In this document: in pieces, positions 14,301 to 21,390 of the stretch | How the letters are laid out: every line of letters starts with the position of its first letter | Numbering within the stretch: position 1 is the first letter of the stretch | Assembly (NCBI GenBank): GCA_934643185.1 | Contig: CAKUBN010000029.1 | Span: forward strand, 1 to 26,011 | Direction: 5' to 3' | Source of the DNA: an uncultured Eubacteriales bacterium | GTDB lineage: Bacteria > Bacillota > Clostridia > Oscillospirales > Acutalibacteraceae | DNA: 26,011 bases | The notes under the pieces: model-generated | Database searches by the model: none | Seen by the model: only the letters and a program-made list of their open reading frames with translations | Told to the model about the DNA's origin: nothing | Made by a program: the position numbers and the translations under genes

Positions 14301-15611
14301 ATGAAAAAGAAGCTGCTGTTTGTGTTTACGCTTTGCTTATTGCTTATCGGCCTTACCGGCTGTTCCGAAAAGGAGCCTGCCGCCTTGCGGGTCTGTGTGG
14401 ACATTGGCCCCGGCAGCGGGAGCAGTGTAGATGTCATATGCGCGAATTTTTCAGAGCACTTATGCGCAATGGGCAAGGCATATAACGGGCCGACGGAAAT
14501 TGAATGGGACATCATTCCAGCAATGGGTACCGAACGAGAAACTGCACTGGAACGCATCCGCACCGAGATCATGTCCGGCGGCGGGCCGGACTTATTCCTG
14601 GTTTCCAATATAAGCGAAGTCACTACCGGCGAAGACGCCCTGTTTCCCATCCCGGAAAAAGCTATGCAAAACGGCGTTTTTCTGCCGCTTGATACCTATA
14701 TGGCGGAAAACACACAGTTTACGGATTGGAGCCTGCAGGAGCCGACCGTCATGGCGGCAGGCAAAACCGAACAGGGGCAGCTCATCCTCCCGCTTACGTA
14801 CACGTTCCCTGTGACGATGTTCCGCGCCGACGATATGCCGAACCTGCCGGATAAGAGCACAACATGGGCGGATATACTTAGCGGTGATGCTGCTTTACAA
14901 GCATCCGGCGCTTGGGGCACTGCATATCACGAGGATCTTTCGTTTATTAACAACTACTGCTTCTCCCATATTTTAAGCATGCCGGTCGATTACACAAATG
15001 AGACCTTGTCGTTTACAGAAGACGATCTTTTCGAGCGAATCAGCGAAATGCACGATCTAAAAGAAAAAGTGAAAACGCAGAAGGATACGCCCGACCACCT
15101 TCAGTTTGACATGAATGTCCGTTTCAATGATTTCCTGCAATATAATGACCGTTACCCGATTAAAGACTACGAAGACGTGACTTTTATTCCACTCTATACT
15201 ACATCGGGCGGTGCTGCAGCGTCTATCGTCAGCTATGCGGCGATCAACAGCAACGCAAAGCGTGCGGAAGACGCCTTCTTCGTACTGGATGCACTCATGA
15301 GCCCCTCTATGCAGCGCACGTCTAATTTCTACAACGAACTGCTTTCCCTGTCCGCCATTCCAATGCAGACCACCCTAATGCTTGAGACCTCCTCCGATAC
15401 ACGCGTACAGGGTTGGGGTCTTTCCGAAACAAACTTTAATGCCCTTTGCGATACGCGCGAGCAGATCACGAACGTGCAGTTCAGAAGCTCTGTCACCATG
15501 GAGCTCGATAAGCTCTACAAAAAATGCGAAGCCGATTGGGGCGATGAAGCCACTGTGCGCGCCCATATCTCCGAAACCTACGCCGCCATTATGCGGTTGA
15601 TTTCGGAGTGA
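14301..15611 (+). CDS. ABC transporter extracellular solute-binding lipoprotein (SBP1)
   Basis: A 436-aa substrate-binding lipoprotein, probably for carbohydrates. The signal peptide ends in lipobox LTGC (Cys21). Unlike SBP2 and SBP3 it has almost no Ser-rich linker. Family 1 features are ERETALERIRTEIMSGGGPDLF (78-99; the core EIMSGGGPD is shared by all three paralogues), NGVFLPLDTYM, AAGKTEQGQLILPLTYTFPVTMF, a TTWADIL hinge segment, and a C-terminal ASIVSYAAINSNAKRAEDAFFVLDAL. The ATG at 14301 follows GAAAGGATG; an in-frame start at 14268 would disrupt the signal peptide. It is closest to SBP3 in motif spelling. It is separated from its likely permeases by two other genes and would have to share them. 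Confidence 0.9.
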   Translation: MKKKLLFVFTLCLLLIGLTGCSEKEPAALRVCVDIGPGSGSSVDVICANFSEHLCAMGKAYNGPTEIEWDIIPAMGTERETALERIRTEIMSGGGPDLFLVSNISEVTTGEDALFPIPEKAMQNGVFLPLDTYMAENTQFTDWSLQEPTVMAAGKTEQGQLILPLTYTFPVTMFRADDMPNLPDKSTTWADILSGDAALQASGAWGTAYHEDLSFINNYCFSHILSMPVDYTNETLSFTEDDLFERISEMHDLKEKVKTQKDTPDHLQFDMNVRFNDFLQYNDRYPIKDYEDVTFIPLYTTSGGAAASIVSYAAINSNAKRAEDAFFVLDALMSPSMQRTSNFYNELLSLSAIPMQTTLMLETSSDTRVQGWGLSETNFNALCDTREQITNVQFRSSVTMELDKLYKKCEADWGDEATVRAHISETYAAIMRLISE

Positions 15612-15615
15612 TCTG

Positions 15616-15632
15616 TGCAAATTTTTTGCAAA
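15616..15632. repeat. direct repeat TGCAAA x2, 11-bp period
   Basis: TGCAAA occurs at 15616-15621 and again at 15627-15632, exactly 11 bp apart. The second copy starts 22 bp upstream of the -35 box of the following gene. The same element with the same period lies at 18189-18208. The sequence is also palindromic (TGCAAA/TTTGCA), so a weak terminator for SBP1 is an alternative reading. Confidence 0.5.
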
Positions 15633-15648
15633 ACTCTGCGGGCACGCA

Positions 15649-15677
15649 TTGCCATTCTGTTTTTCTCATGCTACTAT
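15649..15677 (+). promoter_or_regulatory. sigma-A promoter of the frameshifted secreted-protein gene
   Basis: TTGCCA (15649-15654), a 17-bp spacer and TACTAT (15672-15677) lie 40 bp before the ATG at 15718. Confidence 0.7.
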
Positions 15678-15717
15678 GTCTTTAGATAACCCAATCGCAG
15701 AAAGGACGGGATCACGC

Positions 15718-16374
15718 ATGAAAAAACTTGCTGTTTTGCTTTTGGTTTTCGCAGTCGGCACAGTCGGCAGCATCGCCGCATTGGCTTCCGCTTTCTCTTT
15801 GCCGGAAAAGAACGTGCCAGACCTCACAGGCAGCGTTCCTGTTCCCACGCAGGAAGAAACCGTAAACGAGCCGTCGGAAGCGGACACGGCCAATGCGGTC
15901 ATCACACCCATCGAAGCCGCGGTCAACATAGAAACCGTGCAGGACGAGATCTATTACAAGATGCTCAACAGTGTCGATTATTTTTCCACCGCCAAGGTCA
16001 GCTTTTCTGCCCTGTTCCCCGGCTTTGAGACCGCGCAGGATTACACCATTGAGACCGACCTCAATACCGGCGTTGCGCACCAAACCTGCTCCGATTACTT
16101 TTTGAAAACGGATAAGGACACCTCTGCGATTTATGAGACCTATTCCGATGGGCGGACTATCCGCGAATATGATAACGCCGCTTACACCAGCCGTTTCGTT
16201 TCCGCCACCGAAGAGCGGCACAGCTTGGCGGAAGAATGGGGCGACAGCGAGCGCTTTTATATCGATGAAAACAACGAGCCGCATTATCGCTACCGCAGCA
16301 ACCCCACAAACGCAGATATGGCGGGCGAATGCCTGTTTCCGCAGGTCTCCGCGTTCGCCTATCTGGGCCGATAA
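15718..16374 (+). CDS. secreted protein of unknown function, N-terminal part before a frameshift
   Basis: A 218-aa reading frame beginning with a signal peptide (KKLAVLLLVFAVGTVGSIAALASA) that ends in a type I-like ALASA site and has no lipobox Cys. A Pro/Glu/Thr linker (about 30-65) and a mixed alpha/beta region follow. GAAAGGACGGG precedes the ATG. The frame stops abruptly at FAYLGR while the next frame carries on with clearly protein-like sequence (16370-16660). Skipping one base in the GGCCGA string just before the TAA joins them into a protein of about 313 aa. No family was recognised with confidence; the combined protein has a faint LolA-like look. It sits between SBP1 and SBP2 and may have served the importer. 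Confidence 0.7.
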   Translation: MKKLAVLLLVFAVGTVGSIAALASAFSLPEKNVPDLTGSVPVPTQEETVNEPSEADTANAVITPIEAAVNIETVQDEIYYKMLNSVDYFSTAKVSFSALFPGFETAQDYTIETDLNTGVAHQTCSDYFLKTDKDTSAIYETYSDGRTIREYDNAAYTSRFVSATEERHSLAEEWGDSERFYIDENNEPHYRYRSNPTNADMAGECLFPQVSAFAYLGR

Positions 16375-16660
16375 AAGCCTTTGGGATGTCTCCGGGGTCG
16401 TCACGTACTGCGGGCGCGAATGCTACGCCGTCGCGGGCCTTGTGAGAGAAAGCTACGCCGAACAGATCGGCGCGGAAACCTTCAACATGTATGTGGATAA
16501 GGAAACCGGCATCCTTCTGAAGCTGGAAGCATGCGACGCAAACGGAAAAGTCGTCTCGTCCGTAGCCGTGTCCGAAATCGCGGTCGATGTCCCCGTCACG
16601 CAGGAATACGACATGTCCCGCTACTCCGGCTACACCGCCTGTATGACGCTTTATCGGTGA
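16370..16660 (+). pseudogene. C-terminal fragment of the frameshifted secreted protein
   Basis: A 96-residue continuation in frame +2 relative to the upstream part: DKSLWDVSGVVTYCGRECYA, then FNMYVDKETGILLKLEACD, and a closing EYDMSRYSGYTACMTLYR. The beta-rich pattern 'MYVDKETGILLKLEACDANGKVVSS' style strands resemble LolA/lipoprotein-localisation-like domains. No ribosome site or start codon serves this fragment alone, so it is the tail of the preceding frame, lost through a single-base change, a programmed +1 shift, or a sequencing error. Confidence 0.7.
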
Positions 16661-16681
16661 TTTCAAAATTTTATAAGATTT

Positions 16682-16721
16682 AAGCAGGCTGCGTTTTCTC
16701 AATTCAGTCTGCTTTTCTTTT
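16682..16721 (+). terminator. rho-independent terminator of the secreted-protein gene
   Basis: AAGCAGGCTG pairs with CAGTCTGCTT (one G-T pair) across a 13-nt loop and runs into TTTTCTTTT. It begins 22 bp after the end of the C-terminal fragment, showing that the transcription unit includes that fragment. Confidence 0.8.
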
Positions 16722-16735
16722 ATAAACCGCCGTGA

Positions 16736-16770
16736 TGTGAGAATATATCACAAAATTTAAGTAGAAATTC
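16736..16770. promoter_or_regulatory. candidate activator site upstream of the SBP2 promoter
   Basis: TGTGA-N7-TCACA (16736-16752) is an inverted repeat, overlapping CAAAATTTA (16751-16759) and AAATTCA-like DNA up to 16771. The CAAAATTTA...AATTCA pair recurs upstream of the SBP3 promoter (18191-18210), but ten bases closer to the -35 box, one helical turn. Binding by the nearby AraC protein is inference. Confidence 0.4.
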
Positions 16771-16781
16771 AAATAATACTA

Positions 16782-16810
16782 TTTACAAATTAAGAAAAGT
16801 ATCGTATCAT
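16782..16810 (+). promoter_or_regulatory. promoter of SBP2 (family promoter copy 2)
   Basis: TTTACA (16782-16787), a 17-bp spacer and TATCAT (16805-16810). The spacer string GAAAAGTAT is shared with the SBP3 promoter (AGAAAAGTAT). The leader is about 90 nt long and contains an 18-bp palindrome. Confidence 0.7.
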
Positions 16811-16844
16811 GAAATTATAAACTTTTCCCATCGTTAGTGCATGC

Positions 16845-16862
16845 ACACGGATATATCCGTGT
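16845..16862. repeat. 18-bp perfect palindrome in the SBP2 leader
   Basis: ACACGGATATATCCGTGT reads the same on both strands. It lies about 35 bp after the -10 box and 44 bp before the SBP2 ATG. It could be an operator or a 5' mRNA stem-loop; there is no U tract, so it is not a terminator. Confidence 0.6.
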
Positions 16863-16906
16863 ATCTTTATATCATTACACTTTATTGATTTAGAGGAGGA
16901 AAATTT

Positions 16907-18181
16907 ATGAAACGCAAATTGGCCATTCTTTTGTCTGCCATGCTGCTCACGCAGGCGGTCTACGGCTGCGGCGGCGCGGCTTCTTCGGGCACGTCTTCCG
17001 CATCAGTTTCAACGGACAGCACTGCAAGCAAATCGAGCGAAAAAGCGGTGATCGTGACGGATGAGCAGGACTTTACGCACGAAAACGGCATAACGCGGCT
17101 TGCAGAAGAACTTTACGGCGATTTGAACGTTGAGTTTTTCGTCCTCTCCGAGGATGCGCAGGAGCGCGAAACGCAGATTTCCTCCCTGCGCGTGGAGATC
17201 ATGGCCGGCGGCGGGCCGGACGGCTACCTGTTTTCTTCCCCGACCTCAAACACGACTTTCAATGGTGAAGGCCGCCCTGCCGCGCTGTTTCCGGATGTGC
17301 AGCGCACCATGCAGTCCGGCGCTTTTCTGCCGCTTGATGACTATATAGAAGAAAGCGAATACCTCCGCCCCGAAGACCACTTTGCCCCCGTTTTTGATGC
17401 CGGAAAAACCGACGAAGGGCAGGTCGTGCTGCCCATCACGTACTACGCAAGCATTTTCCTCCTCGATAAAGCGCAGCTTGCCGACCCCGATTTCGCCCCC
17501 AAAACGTGGGACGAGCTTGTAAACTGTGCGGACCCGGCTGTTCTGAAAGTTGTGCGCAGCAGTCTTTATTATTGGTGCGGCGCCGGAATCCCCCGCATTG
17601 CAGATTATACCACTGAAAAAACAGTTCTCACCGAAGAAGACCTCACCGCGCAGTTTGAAGAGCTTCTTGCCATGCCCGCGCCGGAAAGCTTTGACGAGGA
17701 AACTGCACTGATTCAAGACGGGTTCTATGCGCAGACCGATGAAGGCATGGCGTATTATGCGCAGAACAAAGACACCGTGAACGCCCTTGCCATCCCGAAC
17801 ACCGAAGGCGGTGTGACCGCGTTTATTACCTCCTACGCGGCCATCAACCGCAACAGCCAAAAGGCCGATGAGGTGTTCCGCTTCTTCGAGCTGCTGTTCA
17901 GCGACGAAGCACAAATCGACCCTGCCGAAACCATGAACGACGCACGCGGTACGCTTTTGATGCTCGGCAATCTGAACAGCTTCCTGACGCACAAAAACGC
18001 CTATCTGCAGCCCGACCTGCTTGAAAGCGTGCAAAGCCGCGTCAACGCCGTGCGGTTCTACTCCGTGATGGACTACACCATTTACGATACCGCCACGACC
18101 CTGCCGTGGGAAGAAAACCCGGACTGTGCCGCCGCTGCGCACCGCGTGATGGATTCGCTGCAAACCAGACTCTCCGAATAA
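16907..18181 (+). CDS. ABC transporter extracellular solute-binding lipoprotein (SBP2)
   Basis: A 424-aa solute-binding lipoprotein, the most diverged of the three paralogues. The lipobox is VYGC (Cys21), followed by a Ser/Thr/Ala linker (23-45). The paralogue signature reads RVEIMAGGGPDGYLFSS (95-110), then GAFLPLDDYIEES, DAGKTDEGQVVLPITYY, and TAFITSYAAINRNSQKADEVFRFFELL. Ligand specificity is unknown; its altered binding-region spelling (ITYYASIFLL against LTYTFPVTMF in SBP1) suggests a different sugar from SBP1 and SBP3. A GAGGAGG site precedes the ATG. It has its own promoter and a leader with a palindrome. It lacks adjacent permeases, so it probably uses the pair encoded after SBP3. Confidence 0.9.
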   Translation: MKRKLAILLSAMLLTQAVYGCGGAASSGTSSASVSTDSTASKSSEKAVIVTDEQDFTHENGITRLAEELYGDLNVEFFVLSEDAQERETQISSLRVEIMAGGGPDGYLFSSPTSNTTFNGEGRPAALFPDVQRTMQSGAFLPLDDYIEESEYLRPEDHFAPVFDAGKTDEGQVVLPITYYASIFLLDKAQLADPDFAPKTWDELVNCADPAVLKVVRSSLYYWCGAGIPRIADYTTEKTVLTEEDLTAQFEELLAMPAPESFDEETALIQDGFYAQTDEGMAYYAQNKDTVNALAIPNTEGGVTAFITSYAAINRNSQKADEVFRFFELLFSDEAQIDPAETMNDARGTLLMLGNLNSFLTHKNAYLQPDLLESVQSRVNAVRFYSVMDYTIYDTATTLPWEENPDCAAAAHRVMDSLQTRLSE

Positions 18182-18188
18182 CGTATTT

Positions 18189-18208
18189 TGCAAAATTTAT
18201 GCAAAATT
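18189..18208. repeat. direct repeat TGCAAAATT x2, 11-bp period
   Basis: TGCAAAATT at 18189-18197 and again at 18200-18208 are spaced one helical turn apart. The second copy ends 2 bp before the -35 box of the SBP3 promoter, a class II activator position. It is a longer version of the TGCAAA pair at 15616-15632. Confidence 0.6.
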
Positions 18209-18210
18209 CA

Positions 18211-18239
18211 TTTACAAAGTTAGAAAAGTATAGTAATAT
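18211..18239 (+). promoter_or_regulatory. promoter of the SBP3-permease operon (family promoter copy 3)
   Basis: TTTACA (18211-18216), a 17-bp spacer and TAATAT (18234-18239). It aligns with the SBP1 and SBP2 promoters and is directly abutted by the TGCAAAATT direct repeat. Confidence 0.7.
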
Positions 18240-18268
18240 GTAATCATAAGCAAACGGCAAAACATGGG

Positions 18269-18286
18269 GGGGAATTTTCATTCCCC
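18269..18286 (+). repeat. GC-capped hairpin in the SBP3 leader
   Basis: GGGGAAT-TTTC-ATTCCCC is a perfect 7-bp stem with a 4-nt loop in the leader, 39 bp before the ATG at 18325. It has no U tract. It may stabilise the mRNA or act as a regulatory structure; its position matches the palindrome in the SBP2 leader. Confidence 0.55.
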
Positions 18287-18324
18287 GCGTCTCATATCCC
18301 CATAACATGAAAGAGGTGTCTGAT

Positions 18325-19755
18325 ATGAAACGTAAGCTATCTGTTCTTTTGGCAGCGCTGCTTTGCACGCTCTCCCTTGCATCCTGCGGCGCACCGCCTC
18401 CGCCTGCCGGCATTACGGAAAGTGATGATTCGGGCGGCAAAACCTCCGGCTCATCCTCGTCCGGCACCGTGGATAAAGACGCCCTGCGCGTCTGCGTGGA
18501 TTTGGAGTACCGCGCCGGCTACACAGAAGGCAAAACCCCGGAAAATGCGTTTTATAACCTGATGAACACCGTGAAAAGCCTTGGCGGGCCGGAAAATGTT
18601 TCGTTTGAGTACCTCCCCCGCGAGGGCACAGAGCGCGAAACGGCGCTCGACCGTGTCCGCACCGAGATCATGTCCGGCGGCGGCCCGGATATGTTCATCA
18701 TCGTCTGCAACGACGGCATCGATTACATGGCAGCAGACGCCGAAGCGCTGTTCCGCGTGCCCGAAAAAGCGATGGAAGCCGGGCTTTTCCTGCCGCTGGA
18801 TGACTACATTCAAAACGCGCAGTTTATGGAGTGGGACAAGCTGAACGAGACCGTCATGGCGGCCGGCCGCACCGAACAGGGTCAAATGCTGCTGCCGATG
18901 ACCTACACCTTCCCGCTGACTATGTTCCGCGCATCGGACGTGACGCTCACCACCACCGCGGAGACCACATGGCAGGACATGCTGAACGACAAAACGAATG
19001 TGCTCGCCGCTGCCGCCAACTGGATCCCCACAATGGAGGAACAGGAAAATTTTGAAAACCAGTGCGGCGGCCCGCTGCTCCCCTACATATTGGGCGACAT
19101 TGCCGATTACAGCAGTGAAAAGCTGCTCTTTACGGAAGACGAGCTTTTGCAGCGCATCACCGACGTTATAGAGCTGGATGTGCGCAATAAGAACGGCGAA
19201 TTTGAAAATGTCCCGCCTTATTACCACTGGTTTGCATGCGGCGGCCTTACGGGCAGCGACTTTGCCGATCCGCATGTCAAGGTGCGCGACCAAGGCCCCA
19301 TCACCATGGTGCCGCTCTATTCGGACGACGGCGGTATGACCGCAGCGGTCACGTCGTATGTCGCTATCAACCGCAGCACAAAGCACGCGGACGAAGCGTT
19401 CTTCCTCGCCGACCTTTTGCTGCGCAAAGAGACCCAGCTGTCCTCCGCGCTCTATTCCGAGTGGCTCGTATACAATGATTCCGTAGGCATCCCCGTTTAT
19501 GCCGATGCCATGCAGGATACCAGCCCCGTAACGTGGCACGGCATGACCGATTGGCACATGAGCGCCGAAAACTACGAAAACTTCAGCGCCGCGCGCAGCC
19601 AGATCACCCGCGTTCGCTTCCAGGGCGGTTTGGAGGAAGCGCTTGTAAATTGCTACTATGCGTGCAGCGATGCCCGCTACCAAGACCCCAATGCCGACCT
19701 CGCGCCCATCATTGCCGAATGGTACAAGACCATGGAGCAGTGGGTGCAGGAATAA
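18325..19755 (+). CDS. ABC transporter extracellular solute-binding lipoprotein (SBP3)
   Basis: A 476-aa solute-binding lipoprotein and first gene of the importer operon. Lipobox LASC (Cys21), then a Pro/Gly/Ser linker (23-50). Signature ERETALDRVRTEIMSGGGPDM (104-123), GLFLPLDDYIQNA, AAGRTEQGQMLLPMTYTFPLTMF, TTWQDML, and AAVTSYVAINRSTKHADEAFFLADLLL. The near word-for-word match to SBP1 across these blocks marks them as duplicates. Its role is capture of an unknown oligosaccharide outside the membrane and delivery to the permeases encoded next. The start at 18325 follows AGAGGTG; the in-frame ATG at 18307 lies upstream of that site and would lengthen the signal peptide. A permease gene follows after 18 bp. 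Confidence 0.92.
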   Translation: MKRKLSVLLAALLCTLSLASCGAPPPPAGITESDDSGGKTSGSSSSGTVDKDALRVCVDLEYRAGYTEGKTPENAFYNLMNTVKSLGGPENVSFEYLPREGTERETALDRVRTEIMSGGGPDMFIIVCNDGIDYMAADAEALFRVPEKAMEAGLFLPLDDYIQNAQFMEWDKLNETVMAAGRTEQGQMLLPMTYTFPLTMFRASDVTLTTTAETTWQDMLNDKTNVLAAAANWIPTMEEQENFENQCGGPLLPYILGDIADYSSEKLLFTEDELLQRITDVIELDVRNKNGEFENVPPYYHWFACGGLTGSDFADPHVKVRDQGPITMVPLYSDDGGMTAAVTSYVAINRSTKHADEAFFLADLLLRKETQLSSALYSEWLVYNDSVGIPVYADAMQDTSPVTWHGMTDWHMSAENYENFSAARSQITRVRFQGGLEEALVNCYYACSDARYQDPNADLAPIIAEWYKTMEQWVQE

Positions 19756-19773
19756 AATAAAAGGCGGTGCCTT

Positions 19774-20628
19774 ATGAGAAAAGCTTTTCACGGATATATC
19801 CTGATCGCCCCGGTGATGATCGGCTGCCTTGTGTTCACGCTCATCCCGTTTGGTATTGTGCTGCGCTATTCGTTTACGCAGGGCTACGGCGCCGCCGGCA
19901 TGTTCGTCGGCATGGAGCATTATACGAAGATGTTCCAAAACGACCTTTTCCGTCTGGCGTTTTTCAACACGATGAAGTTTTTAGCCATAGGGCTGCCGCT
20001 TATCATGCTGCTTTCCTACCTCTTGGCGCTTCTCATGCAAAAGCAGGCGGGCAAGCATAAGCTATTAAAATCTGTCTTTTTGTTTCCGTACATCATGCCC
20101 GTCGCCGGAACCGTTCTGCTCATCGATCTGCTTTTCGGCGAAAAAGGCGCCGTAAACGGCTTGTTTGCCGCGTTAGACCTGCCCATCGTCGAGTGGCTGA
20201 ACGGCAAATACGCCTTCTGGGTCATGATCCTCATGTACCTCTGGAAAAACACGGGGTACAGCGTTATTCTGCTGCTCGCAGGGCTTGTCACCGTCCCCGC
20301 GGAGCAGTACGAATCCGCCGATCTCGACGGCGCTTCGGCGTTTCAGAAGTTCCGCTACATCACCACGCCGCAAATGTGGTATTCCGTGTTTTTCGCCCTG
20401 ATTTTCTCCGTCATCAACGCATTTAAGTGCTTCCGCGAGATCTTTCTTATCGGCGGCGAGCACCCCGTGGATGAGCTTTACATGCTCCAGCATTTCATCA
20501 ACAACTGCTTCAGCAACCTCAATTACCAGAAGCTCTCCGTGGCTTCGGTCTTATTGTTGATCGTCATTATCGTATTCTTTGGCTTATTCTATGCGTTTGT
20601 CAGCCGAAAGGAGGCGTTCCGCGAGTGA
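19774..20628 (+). CDS. carbohydrate ABC transporter permease 1 (MalF/UgpA type)
   Basis: A 284-aa inner-membrane permease with six predicted helices: about 8-30, 64-88, 99-120, 147-170, 203-222 and 256-277. The cytoplasmic EAA loop, which contacts the ATPase, is EQYESADLDGASAFQKFRY (177-195), a clear match to the carbohydrate-uptake-1 family pattern EAAxxDGAxxxQxFxxI. AAGGCGG lies before the ATG. It is translationally coupled to permease 2 through a four-base overlap. The two form a heterodimeric channel; no ATPase gene is nearby, so a shared MsmX/MsmK-type ATPase elsewhere is likely (inference from family practice). Confidence 0.93.
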   Translation: MRKAFHGYILIAPVMIGCLVFTLIPFGIVLRYSFTQGYGAAGMFVGMEHYTKMFQNDLFRLAFFNTMKFLAIGLPLIMLLSYLLALLMQKQAGKHKLLKSVFLFPYIMPVAGTVLLIDLLFGEKGAVNGLFAALDLPIVEWLNGKYAFWVMILMYLWKNTGYSVILLLAGLVTVPAEQYESADLDGASAFQKFRYITTPQMWYSVFFALIFSVINAFKCFREIFLIGGEHPVDELYMLQHFINNCFSNLNYQKLSVASVLLLIVIIVFFGLFYAFVSRKEAFRE

Positions 20629-21389
20629 AACGGTTTTTCTCCGGGCTGTTTGCCGCTTTGGTCGTGGTGTTATCCGCTGCGCCGTTTTTGTACGTGTTCG
20701 TGCGCAGCTTTTTGTCGCCTGACGGCGTTACGTTCCAGTATTATTACGACGTTTTTCTGGCTTCCCCAAAATACCTTTTCCGCTTTTGGAAAAGCATCGG
20801 CATGGCCGTGTGCATCGCCGCGGGGCAGCTTTTGATCTCCGTTTTTGCCGGGTTCGGGTTTGCAAAGTATAAGTTCCCGGGCCGCAACTTCCTTTTCTTC
20901 CTTTTAATGATCCTCATGACGCTGCCTGTGCAGGTCACGCTCGTGCCCGATTTCATCATGCTGGGCTACATGAACCTGCTGAATACCTACGCAGCGCTGA
21001 TTTTACCGTCTATTGTCGTGCCGCTCGGCACGTTTATTTTAACGCAAAGCTTTAAATCGGTGCCGGACACCGTTCTGGATGCCGCCATGCTGGACGGCTG
21101 CGGCGTGCTGCGCGTGTTGTTTTACATCGTCTCGCCGATGAACAAAAGCGGCCTTGTGTGCGTTTTGCTGCTCTCCTTCCTCGACGCATGGAACATGGTG
21201 GAGCAGCCCATCGCGTTTTTGAAAGAAGCCGAGCAGTACCCCATCTCGGTGGCGCTCGCCTATACACCGCCGAGCGAGACATCCGTGCAGCTCGTCTGCT
21301 GCATTCTGGTCGTGCTGCCCGCGCTGTTCCTCTTCACCTTCTTCAACCGCGAGCTTGTGGAAGGTATCGTTTTAGCGGAGGTGAAGTGA
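20625..21389 (+). CDS. carbohydrate ABC transporter permease 2 (MalG/UgpE type)
   Basis: A 254-aa partner permease, starting with GTG at 20625 inside the end of permease 1 (GTGA overlap) and preceded by AAAGGAGG. Helices lie at about 5-28, 57-79, 88-108, 118-140, 175-195 and 220-243. The EAA loop is DTVLDAAMLDGCGVLRVLFY (148-167), where the usual EAAxxDGA reads DAAMLDGCG. The protein is somewhat shorter than typical MalG/UgpE members (270-290 aa), mainly in the periplasmic part after helix 1. It completes the channel for solutes delivered by SBP3 and possibly SBP1/SBP2. Confidence 0.93.
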   Translation: MKRFFSGLFAALVVVLSAAPFLYVFVRSFLSPDGVTFQYYYDVFLASPKYLFRFWKSIGMAVCIAAGQLLISVFAGFGFAKYKFPGRNFLFFLLMILMTLPVQVTLVPDFIMLGYMNLLNTYAALILPSIVVPLGTFILTQSFKSVPDTVLDAAMLDGCGVLRVLFYIVSPMNKSGLVCVLLLSFLDAWNMVEQPIAFLKEAEQYPISVALAYTPPSETSVQLVCCILVVLPALFLFTFFNRELVEGIVLAEVK

Positions 21390-21390
21390 T

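Noticed and set aside
17246..18193. A 315-codon minus-strand frame opposite SBP2
   Set aside because: It is a shadow of the SBP2 reading frame; no ribosome site or family resemblance.
18451..19938. A 495-codon minus-strand frame opposite SBP3
   Set aside because: It is the mirror of a high-GC coding gene: His/Arg/Val-rich composition, no recognisable motifs, no promoter or ribosome site, while the plus strand is a clear solute-binding protein.
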